This document shows positions 1 to 4,771 of a DNA stretch of 9,930 nucleotides, in pieces. Both the position numbers and the translations under genes were made by a program. Under the pieces are notes generated by a model. That model did no database searches and was not told the origin of the DNA. It saw nothing but the letters and a program-made list of their open reading frames with translations. The stretch's first letter is position 1. The number at the start of each line of letters is the position of its first letter. Source of the DNA: Methylotenera sp. (GTDB taxonomy: Bacteria > Pseudomonadota > Gammaproteobacteria > Burkholderiales > Methylophilaceae). The stretch lies in NCBI GenBank assembly GCA_013816325.1, contig JACDEP010000080.1, positions 1 to 9,930 on the forward strand, in the 5' to 3' direction.

Positions 1-1
1 T

Positions 2-973
2 TATTTACTGGTTCCCGCAGCTTCAGTCGTCCCCGCCCAAATTCATCGCACAAACATTCTGAATCACGACCCTCACTATCGTCATCTACCCCCTCTATGG
101 GAAAAGCTGAAAGATGATAGAGAAGAACGGCTATTGCCCCCGGAAGAGCGCTTGGCGCGACAGCTGCAATTGCAACATGCTTACGTGAGCTACGTCGGTC
201 TAGTGATCAGACGTGCGCTAGAGCGCTATGGTTTGCGAAACGTAGATGGAAAGTTTCTGTTCGGTTGGGCTGGCCGGAACTTTTTACTCAGTCGTGACGC
301 GCATGATTGGGTCGTAACTCAGTCTGGCGGATCTACTCTGAGGATAGTACCGATTGCCTGGTTCGGGGCATCCATAAAGAACAGCGAGAGTCTGGAGCCT
401 GGCCGCATCGTGTGCTGGCCAGGAGCACCAACCAGTGTCGCATCGCTACAGTATTTACCCGTTTCACCGCTGGATCTTTACGTCGTGGAAAAGGTGGGAT
501 CATTAATCGATGAATGGATGCTGCGGCAATTGCTCCAAGGTCATGGCCAAAAGCTTGGGCCACTGCCTACGCCAAGCAAGAAGCTGACAGAGGCGTGGCC
601 GGAGCAGTTCGAGTCCATTTCTCCGACGCACGTCAGGCTTGTCGCACCAATCGATGCTGAGAAATCAGCCGAACTGAAGGCGTTGCTCCGCAGTTCGGCG
701 AATCCGCAAGTTGAGGATGCTGTCGGCTCTGCCATCGATCAGGTCGCGGCGCTTGCTCAGCTTTGTGGCCATACTGCACGTTTCGAACCCGGGCAGCAGC
801 AAGACTTCTACTGCCAATGTGCGACTTGTCAGACGACTTGGGCACTCAAGACAACTGGGAAAAGGCGACGCTTTTCCATGCGACCTAAGGGTGCATCATC
901 CATATCAGCGACGGACAGTTTTGTTTGGTCTGGCAGGGATTGGCTGGAGTTCGACTTGGATTCAGCACCCTGA
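2..973 (+). CDS. Unrecognised protein, C-terminal part (5' end outside window), possible island cargo
   Basis: The reading frame is open from the left window edge to a TGA at 971-973, so at least 323 residues are present and the true start lies upstream; the TTG at 134 is only an internal candidate. I do not recognise the family. A helical, charged stretch (PLWEKLKDDREERLLPPEE, about residues 31-49) is followed by a mixed alpha/beta part with the hydrophobic strand LRIVPIAWFG. Near the end is a cysteine cluster: LCGH (Cys codon at 764) and YCQCATC (Cys codons at 812, 818 and 827), followed by a basic patch TGKRRRF. The spacing resembles a small zinc-binding knuckle, which is inference. Base composition is GC-richer than the downstream core genes, and the gene lies just inside a putative integration border. 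That fits horizontally acquired cargo such as a restriction or defence component, but no catalytic motif is visible to prove it. Confidence 0.75.
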   Translation, partial: YLLVPAASVVPAQIHRTNILNHDPHYRHLPPLWEKLKDDREERLLPPEERLARQLQLQHAYVSYVGLVIRRALERYGLRNVDGKFLFGWAGRNFLLSRDAHDWVVTQSGGSTLRIVPIAWFGASIKNSESLEPGRIVCWPGAPTSVASLQYLPVSPLDLYVVEKVGSLIDEWMLRQLLQGHGQKLGPLPTPSKKLTEAWPEQFESISPTHVRLVAPIDAEKSAELKALLRSSANPQVEDAVGSAIDQVAALAQLCGHTARFEPGQQQDFYCQCATCQTTWALKTTGKRRRFSMRPKGASSISATDSFVWSGRDWLEFDLDSAP

Positions 974-1036
974 TGATGGCCAAATACTCGAATCCACGCC
1001 CTCAAGGCCAAAACGTTGCTATCCTTGTCGAGATGC

Positions 1037-1068
1037 GGACGCGGGTTCGGTTCCGTGTTCCACCACCA
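1037..1068 (+). other. tmRNA (ssrA) 3'-end-like sequence, candidate attachment site of a genomic island
   Basis: The segment begins GGACGCGGGTTCG, the strongly conserved T-arm sequence at the 3' end of bacterial tmRNA, and ends CCACCA. Its 32-nt length equals that of a normal tmRNA 3' tail counted from GGACGC. The rest of the T-stem is degraded: GCGGG faces CCGTG rather than CCCGC, and no tmRNA body or tag reading frame lies upstream. A functional gene is therefore unlikely. A displaced 3' fragment is what remains at the far border when an island inserts into ssrA and brings its own replacement end. A strong terminator follows eight bases later, as expected behind ssrA. A tRNA remnant is the alternative. 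Confidence 0.5.
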
Positions 1069-1076
1069 TAATTTGA

Positions 1077-1108
1077 AATCCCAACCCTTATCGGTTGGGA
1101 TTTTTTTT
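1077..1108 (+). terminator. Rho-independent terminator behind the ssrA-like fragment
   Basis: A perfect 10-bp stem, AATCCCAACC (1077-1086) with GGTTGGGATT (1093-1102), encloses the loop CTTATC and runs directly into a tract of eight T residues (1101-1108). It probably terminated the gene whose 3' fragment lies at 1037-1068 and now also serves the gene ending at 973. Confidence 0.85.
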
Positions 1109-1302
1109 GCCTGAAACGCCAGTATTGGCGCGGTTTCGCGCGTTTCACCGGTGAGCGGCACCCCTCATCTTTTTGCGTGTCTGGCGTCACTTTCCCCGAT
1201 TTTCTCTTTGTGTTCTCTGTTGTACCGGTGAGCGTTCCACGCTATAAAGCCAGCATTGACGCTAAGCTAGCGGAACAAAAGACTAATATAAAATACCTGA
1301 AA
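1109..1302. other. Non-coding junction stretch with small hairpins and an 11-bp direct repeat
   Basis: No convincing gene is present between the terminator and the truncated sensor gene. Visible structure: an inverted repeat CGCCA-GTAT-TGGCG shortly after the terminator; the 10-bp palindrome TCACCGGTGA at 1145-1154; and the direct repeat ACCGGTGAGCG at 1147-1157 and 1224-1234. A short plus-strand frame crosses this stretch but runs on through the antisense of the truncated gene, so I do not call it. Confidence 0.4.
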
Positions 1303-1521
1303 AACTTGGGCTTCATAAGTCTCGGCCAATTCTTGAGTGGAGAGTGCCACCGCGTTTTCAGCAGCGGCGCGTTCGATTCTGATGAGATTCAGAGTAGTTC
1401 CCCAAATCACAGTTAGCACTACAATAGCAATTGCCGGAAACAAGAAATATGGTTCCGTTGCACGACTCAACCAGCGCTTTATGTTGCTGGAAGCCAGAGC
1501 TAGGATATCCTTTAATCTCAT
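1303..1521 (-). pseudogene. Truncated N-terminus of a membrane-anchored sensor protein (diguanylate cyclase type)
   Basis: From an ATG at 1519-1521 on the minus strand the product begins MRLKDILALASSNIKRWLS. It continues with a membrane segment (YFLFPAIAIVVLTVIWG) and an ERAAAENAVALSTQELAETYEAQV stretch, given here in part as the alpha-helical ELAETYEAQV. This layout matches, from memory, the N-terminus of large betaproteobacterial GGDEF/PAS sensors, in which a periplasmic sensing domain follows the first helix. Here the resemblance stops after EAQV (about 1303); the frame then gives a few unrelated residues and a stop near 1267. No periplasmic domain, second membrane helix or GGDEF motif follows. 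I therefore read it as a gene cut by a deletion or insertion. A GTG at 1546-1548 in the same frame could be an alternative start. A true small membrane protein is possible but less likely. Confidence 0.55.
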
Positions 1522-1765
1522 TTCAATAGTTCGCCTTAAGGATGACACTACATACTATTAATTGTATTTAATCATATACCAACGTGGTTGGCAGGGTTAG
1601 CAATATTTAAGAGTCTGCCGTAATCCAACAGGTAATCTGCCAAGTATCTTTAAACTTATACTGGTATGAAATCACGCAATTTGTAAGGCTTACTGTGATT
1701 AGAAAACGATAGATTAGTTAATCTGATGGCAATGTTGAAGAGTAAGTCGAAAAAATAAATCTATT
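1522..1765. other. AT-rich intergenic stretch, no gene seen
   Basis: All frames are broken by frequent stops. The part next to the truncated minus-strand gene presumably carried its promoter, but I see no convincing pair of promoter boxes. It may include decayed upstream sequence of the phage remnant that follows. Confidence 0.4.
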
Positions 1766-1991
1766 TGTGGTTCGTACGAATCAAATTTAGTATTAAGTCG
1801 CTTGAGCTAAAACTATTTTAGTTGATGGCAACCCTGCTAAATGGTTACAAAGACATAATATTGGTACCAATGATTTAGATGTCCTTATTAACGCTGTAAT
1901 GCATAAGCTAACAGATATACTTTCTTTAAATCCAATTGATGCAATTCGGGCAAAGGTTGCTAGAAGTGTTTCGCTTAGTGGAATACATTGA
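1766..1991 (+). pseudogene. Remnant of a filamentous-phage (inovirus) replication initiation protein, RstA/gpII type
   Basis: Two adjacent frames together give a decayed but recognisable protein. The first (from 1766) reads CGSYESNLVLSRLS before a TAA at 1808. The second (from 1806) reads AKTILVDGNPAKWLQRHN, then IGTNDLDVLINAV, and after a further helical stretch SVSLSGIH with a TGA at 1989-1991. The pair GSYxS... and GNPxKWLQGHN(I/L)FGTxDL is characteristic, from memory, of rolling-circle initiators of filamentous phages such as the CTX phage RstA protein. Relative to that pattern the copy has a frameshift near 1800-1806, a G-to-R change before HN, a missing F before GTNDL, and an early stop where the SLSRIDI-type motif should continue into the catalytic part. 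No coat, assembly or integration genes are visible nearby, so this is a dead fragment. Confidence 0.6.
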
Positions 1992-2165
1992 AAAGTTCTA
2001 GATAACAGATTGATCTTTAACTAGAGGCTATTGAAAAACGGGTGCTATGCCAGCCGAAAAATCTTGTGGAAAAGTATTCAATTAGATTTTTATTACCTAG
2101 GATTTTCTGGCGCGAAACCTAAGAGGAGTTATTAGTTATTAGTTTTTAGACCTAAGAAGGCCTGG
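1992..2165. other. AT-rich stretch, no gene seen
   Basis: No frame of meaningful length or recognisable product. An AGGAG-like sequence near 2121 is followed only by repeated ATTAGTT units with stop codons. It may be decayed phage sequence continuing from the preceding remnant. Confidence 0.35.
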
Positions 2166-2188
2166 AAGCCGCAGTTAGCGGGCTTTTT
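2166..2188 (+). terminator. Terminator-like hairpin with T tract
   Basis: AAGCC-GC (2166-2172) pairs with GC-GGGCTT (2178-2185) across the loop AGTTA with one bulged base, followed by a short T run. It would stop plus-strand transcription, but no intact plus-strand gene lies upstream. It may be a relic of the phage or of a lost gene. Confidence 0.5.
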
Positions 2189-2253
2189 ATAAATTACTCT
2201 TTCTCCTACTTACATTTGCAAGTAATAAATAAAAAATCTAAAGAACAAATGAA

Positions 2254-2275
2254 AAATGGCCCTAAAGGGCCATTT
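2254..2275 (-). terminator. Terminator of the cold-shock gene
   Basis: A perfect 9-bp stem, AAATGGCCC (2254-2262) with GGGCCATTT (2267-2275), has a four-base loop. On the minus strand the stem ends in a T run (GGCCATTTTTC), about 20 bases after the stop codon of the cold-shock gene. The left arm and loop are also complementary to part of the coding sequence. Confidence 0.8.
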
Positions 2276-2294
2276 ATAAACTTACTGCTTTTTA

Positions 2295-2498
2295 TTAAAC
2301 TTTTTGAATGTTTGTGGATTGTTTGCCTTTAGGGCCATCCGTAACATCGAAGCTAACACGATCATTTTCTTTTAAACTTTTGTAACCGCTATCAACGATA
2401 GCTGAGAAATGTGCAAATAAATCGTCGCCGCCGTCATCTGGGGTAATGAAGCCGAAGCCTTTTGAGTCATTAAACCATTTTACAATACCTGTTGCCAT
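2295..2498 (-). CDS. Cold-shock domain protein (CspA family)
   Basis: The 67-residue product beginning MATGIVKWFNDSKGFGFITP is a single cold-shock domain, a five-stranded OB-fold that binds single-stranded RNA and DNA and melts RNA secondary structure in the cytoplasm. RNP1 (KGFGFI, residues 14-19) and RNP2 (LFAHF, residues 27-31) are intact, as are the usual closing residues GPKGKQSTNIQKV. The length is that of the family. The ATG at 2496-2498 was chosen because family proteins start with M-x-x-G-x-V-K-W-F-N; an 11-residue upstream extension in frame is leader sequence. A weak purine-rich site (GAAAGTAAG) precedes the start. The gene stands alone with its own terminator and a long leader carrying a hairpin, fitting post-transcriptional or temperature-dependent control. 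Which paralogue (cspA, cspD, cspE) it is cannot be told. Confidence 0.95.
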   Translation of the reverse strand: MATGIVKWFNDSKGFGFITPDDGGDDLFAHFSAIVDSGYKSLKENDRVSFDVTDGPKGKQSTNIQKV

Positions 2499-2517
2499 AA
2501 TCTTACTTTCATACTTT

Positions 2518-2546
2518 AAAAAAGGGGGCACCCCGAAAAGTTTGGG
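2518..2546 (-). promoter_or_regulatory. Terminator-like hairpin in the leader of the cold-shock gene
   Basis: On the minus strand GGGG (2534-2531), a tiny loop TGC and CCCC are followed by CTTTTTT (to 2518), a short intrinsic-terminator shape about 20 bases before the start codon. Just upstream, ACCC (2547-2544) can instead pair with GGGT (2533-2530), which would exclude the terminator stem. The loop is small and the stem short, so attenuator or thermosensor function is inference. Confidence 0.35.
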
Positions 2547-2607
2547 TTTTTAAAATATTACTAGTTACTGAGACTCAACAATATCAAAAATACAAACGCC
2601 TGTATGC

Positions 2608-2636
2608 TTTTTACGTGCTATCAACCTAAATGTCAA
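2608..2636 (-). promoter_or_regulatory. Possible sigma-70 promoter of the cold-shock gene
   Basis: On the minus strand a perfect -35 box TTGACA (2636-2631) is followed after 17 bases by TAAAAA (2613-2608), a poor -10 box. It would give a leader of roughly 100 bases, in line with the long leaders of cold-inducible csp genes. The weak -10 keeps confidence low. Confidence 0.35.
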
Positions 2637-3019
2637 CATATATTTTAAATTACCTCAGAATTTGAACGATTTTGGCAATGGATGTCCTTGAGTGATTTGC
2701 ATTGAATCTGAGAGGATAGGTTAATACTGAGACTATGAAATTTATTTTTTTGTTCAGTTTGGAGCAAATATTTACAAAAAGTATATCTTCGTCAAAACTA
2801 CGAGCATTTGGTTCAGCAACTCTTGAGCAATAAAATATCTGTTGGATGCACTCTTCAGGAGTCACGCAAAGTAGCGTGCCTACCACATGAAACCTATTGC
2901 AAACGGGATAAGTGCGGAATCGTACATACACTAGGGAAATCTGTGTAGGATAATCCTTAAAGTTGATTCAAAAAACGCACAATTTACAGGAGCAAGTAAT
3001 CATCAAGCTAATTATTTTC
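2637..3019. other. AT-rich intergenic stretch, no convincing gene
   Basis: A 93-codon minus-strand frame at 2650-2931 exists, but it has no recognisable motif, no clear ribosome binding site, and a composition (many Arg, Cys, Phe, Ile) like chance translation of AT-rich DNA. I leave it uncalled. The stretch presumably contains the promoter of the downstream GAF gene. Confidence 0.4.
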
Positions 3020-3109
3020 ATGAAAATATGGCCATATAATTTTTCGAAATATTTATATCTTTTCATAGGTGCTGACTTGTTTGTTGGTCACCCTGAGAAA
3101 AAGTCATGA
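3020..3109 (+). CDS. Possible 29-residue leader peptide overlapping the GAF gene
   Basis: An ATG at 3020 opens a 29-codon frame beginning MKIWPYNFSKYLYLF, whose TGA (3107-3109) overlaps the ATG of the next gene in the form ATGA. Such overlaps are typical of translational coupling. The only nearby purine-rich site (AGGAG near 2989) is too far upstream to serve this ATG well, so translation is doubtful. The product has no known counterpart. Confidence 0.2.
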   Translation: MKIWPYNFSKYLYLFIGADLFVGHPEKKS

Positions 3110-3639
3110 TTACTATGCCTAAAGATGCATCATTTATAGGTACGGCTGAGGAAATTAAAGAGGGTGCCCACATTTCTGTAGTGCGAAAAAAACTGGTTAT
3201 AAACTCTCAATACGAGACTTTATTAAACTCAATCACTAAGTTAGCAGCGACTATCTGCAACCTTCCCGTAGCCATACTTACTTTGGTTGATGAGGAAAAT
3301 ATCTGGATCAGTTCTGAAGTAGAGGCTCCGGGCGTCACACGGTTGCCCCGTAGAGGCACATTTAGCAGCTGGGTGGTTACGAATGACAACTATCTAGAAA
3401 TTACAGATACCATGTTAGGCATCAGCCATCTCTGCCATCCATGGAAAACAGATTGGCCTAATTATAAGTTTCATGCGAGTGCGCCACTCAAATTGCCTAT
3501 GGGTGAAGTCATCGGCGCATTATGTGTTTTTGATGTTAAGCCTAATAAAATCACTGTAAACCAGAAAGAAATGCTAGTTGGGCTCGCTGATACTGTGGCA
3601 AAAGCCCTAGTGATAAGAAACAACATGGTTCAGTTTTAA
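3106..3639 (+). CDS. Free-standing GAF domain protein
   Basis: The 177-residue product is essentially one GAF domain, a sensory fold binding small molecules or tetrapyrroles. Landmarks are the N-terminal helix YETLLNSITKLAATICNLPVA (in part TKLAATICNLPVA, residues 45-57), the strands ILTLVDEENIWISS (58-71), and the closing signature KFHASAPLKLPMGEVIGALC (121-140) followed by VFDVKP. It resembles the GAF modules that precede GGDEF or histidine-kinase domains, with the usual order of an RG(x)FSSW segment and then the FHASAPL strand. The SFCAHAI-type cysteine of many relatives is replaced by TFSSWVV. No output domain follows, so it may act through a partner. The ATG at 3106 has a GAGA site eight bases upstream; the ATG at 3115 is an in-frame alternative. 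It ends with its own terminator and faces away from the cold-shock gene. The ligand is unknown. Confidence 0.85.
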   Translation: MITMPKDASFIGTAEEIKEGAHISVVRKKLVINSQYETLLNSITKLAATICNLPVAILTLVDEENIWISSEVEAPGVTRLPRRGTFSSWVVTNDNYLEITDTMLGISHLCHPWKTDWPNYKFHASAPLKLPMGEVIGALCVFDVKPNKITVNQKEMLVGLADTVAKALVIRNNMVQF

Positions 3640-3663
3640 TTTAAATCTCATTAAGCAATTATT

Positions 3664-3688
3664 AAACTTGGCGATGCCAGGTTTTTTT
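3664..3688 (+). terminator. Terminator of the GAF gene
   Basis: AAACTTGGC (3664-3672) pairs with GCCAGGTTT (3676-3684) over a three-base loop, with one G-T wobble, and runs into a seven-T tract. It lies 25 bases after the stop codon and separates this gene from ppnP. Confidence 0.85.
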
Positions 3689-3748
3689 GTTCCATATCTA
3701 CACATTCTTGAAAAGCCAATCTTCCTAATTCAATATGAGAGTCCTGCC

Positions 3749-3777
3749 TTGGTGAGGCGCTGCTTTTCTGCGATAAT
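3749..3777 (+). promoter_or_regulatory. Likely sigma-70 promoter of ppnP-yajQ
   Basis: TTGGTG (3749-3754) and GATAAT (3772-3777) are separated by exactly 17 bases and lie 31 bases before the ppnP start, just after the preceding terminator. The -10 box matches the consensus at five of six positions; the -35 box is weaker. Confidence 0.5.
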
Positions 3778-3808
3778 AGCACTTTGATTTTTAACGAAAG
3801 CTAAGCAA

Positions 3809-4120
3809 ATGGCACAGTTTGATAACGTCAGCGTAAAGAAAAAAGCGAATGTATATTTTGATGGTAAATGCGTGAGCCATACCGTGATGTTTCCAAATGG
3901 TACGCGTAGCACCATCGGCGTGATTTTTCCTAGCCTGCTCACTTTCAATACGGTAGCACCAGAGTTAATGGAAATTAACGCAGGCTCTTGTAATGTACGT
4001 CTAAAGGGTGAAGAAAACTGGAAAACTTATAGCGCAGGTGAGAAATTCACCGTGCCGGGCAACTCAAGTTTTGATATTGAGACGACAGAAACGTTAGATT
4101 ACGTTTGTCACTTTGAGTAA
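3809..4120 (+). CDS. ppnP: Pyrimidine/purine nucleoside phosphorylase PpnP
   Basis: The 103-residue product matches the YaiE/PpnP (formerly DUF1255) family, small cupin-fold enzymes that split nucleosides with phosphate into the free base and ribose 1-phosphate, a nucleoside salvage step in the cytosol. Family landmarks are the start FDNVSVKKKANVYFDGKCVS (residues 4-23), the central TIGVIFPSLLTFNT (35-48), the PELMEINAGSCNVRL segment (51-65), the GEKFTVPGNSSFDI cupin strand (77-90) and the closing YVCHFE. The E. coli protein is slightly shorter, the difference being at the N-terminus. The ribosome binding site is weak. The gene is followed after 17 bases by yajQ and probably shares its transcript. 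Confidence 0.93.
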   Translation: MAQFDNVSVKKKANVYFDGKCVSHTVMFPNGTRSTIGVIFPSLLTFNTVAPELMEINAGSCNVRLKGEENWKTYSAGEKFTVPGNSSFDIETTETLDYVCHFE

Positions 4121-4137
4121 TTCATTAGGAGTTTATC

Positions 4138-4632
4138 ATGCCTTCATTTGATATCAGTTCTGAAGTCGATATGGTTGCTTTGAAAAATGCGATTGATACT
4201 GCCGGAAAGCAGATTACCAATCGTTACGATTTTAAAGGTACTTCAGCCAAGGTTGAATTAAACGAAAAGGACAGCATTATCACATTGTATGGGGATAATG
4301 ATTTTCAGTTGGATCAAATTAAAGATATTTTGTTACCGGGCATGGAAAAGAAAGAGCCTGATTCAACCAAGCGCTTAGAGCATAAAGATGTGCAAAAAGT
4401 AGGTGGCAATAAAGTGAAGCAAGAACTGAAAATTCGTGCCGGGATTGATAGTGAACTTGCGAAGCGTATTGCTAAATTGATTAAAGACTCTGGGTTAAAA
4501 GTGCAGGCCAGTATCCAAGGTGACGAAGTTCGTGTGAACGGCGCTAAACGTGACTTGCTGCAAGAAGCGATTGCGTTTTGTAAAAAGAATGTCACAGATT
4601 TTCCGTTGCAATTCGGCAACTTTAGGGATTGA
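4138..4632 (+). CDS. yajQ: YajQ family nucleotide-binding protein
   Basis: The 164-residue product has the full length and landmarks of the YajQ (DUF520) family: MPSFDISSEVDMVALKNAID at the start, the NRYDFKG motif (residues 28-34), the central KRLEHKDVQKVGGNKVKQEL segment (78-97) and the C-terminal FPLQFGNFRD. The fold is two ferredoxin-like RNA-binding-type domains. Members bind nucleotides, and in Xanthomonas and Pseudomonas a homologue binds cyclic di-GMP and acts with a transcription factor; whether that holds here is unknown. The start is well supported by AGGAG at 4127-4131, seven bases before the ATG. It follows ppnP closely and is followed by 139 bases before leuC. Confidence 0.95.
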   Translation: MPSFDISSEVDMVALKNAIDTAGKQITNRYDFKGTSAKVELNEKDSIITLYGDNDFQLDQIKDILLPGMEKKEPDSTKRLEHKDVQKVGGNKVKQELKIRAGIDSELAKRIAKLIKDSGLKVQASIQGDEVRVNGAKRDLLQEAIAFCKKNVTDFPLQFGNFRD

Positions 4633-4771
4633 TTTGTATGTAATCGTCGAAAAATCGCTTTTAAGGGATGAGGCGATAAAAAGCCCACTGCGAAAGACAA
4701 AGAGATATATGTTTATAAGTAAGGATTGAGCGATTACGCGACACAGCGAATCGCTTTTGAAAGAGATTTTT
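4633..4771 (+). promoter_or_regulatory. yajQ-leuC intergenic region with repeats, probable leuC control region
   Basis: There is no good terminator after yajQ and no convincing promoter boxes. The stretch has a 10-bp direct repeat AATCGCTTTT at 4653-4662 and 4749-4758, the second copy just before the leuC ribosome binding site. ATCGC near the first copy can pair with GCGAT about 14 bases on. GTAATCG near 4640 is repeated in inverted form as CGATTAC near 4730. A repressor or RNA control site is possible but unproven. Confidence 0.3.

Noticed and set aside
1000..1068. Complete tRNA or tmRNA gene
   Set aside because: Only the 3' tail is recognisable; no acceptor 5' strand, D-arm, anticodon arm or tag frame, and the T-stem is mismatched.
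1002..1190. Minus-strand frame reading GGGTRNRTRVRI
   Set aside because: This peptide type arises from reading the antisense of tRNA or tmRNA 3' ends; it supports the att-site reading rather than a protein.
1177..1416. A 79-codon plus-strand frame across the junction
   Set aside because: More than half of it is antisense to the better-supported truncated sensor gene; the rest has no recognisable family.
2650..2931. A 93-codon minus-strand open frame in the AT-rich gap
   Set aside because: No recognisable motif, no ribosome binding site, odd composition; likely chance in low-complexity AT-rich DNA.
4314..4700. A 128-codon minus-strand frame over yajQ
   Set aside because: It is the shadow of the clearly real yajQ gene on the other strand.
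4757..4771. TTG start five codons upstream of the leuC ATG
   Set aside because: The ATG gives the family length and N-terminus and has a purine-rich site at the right distance.
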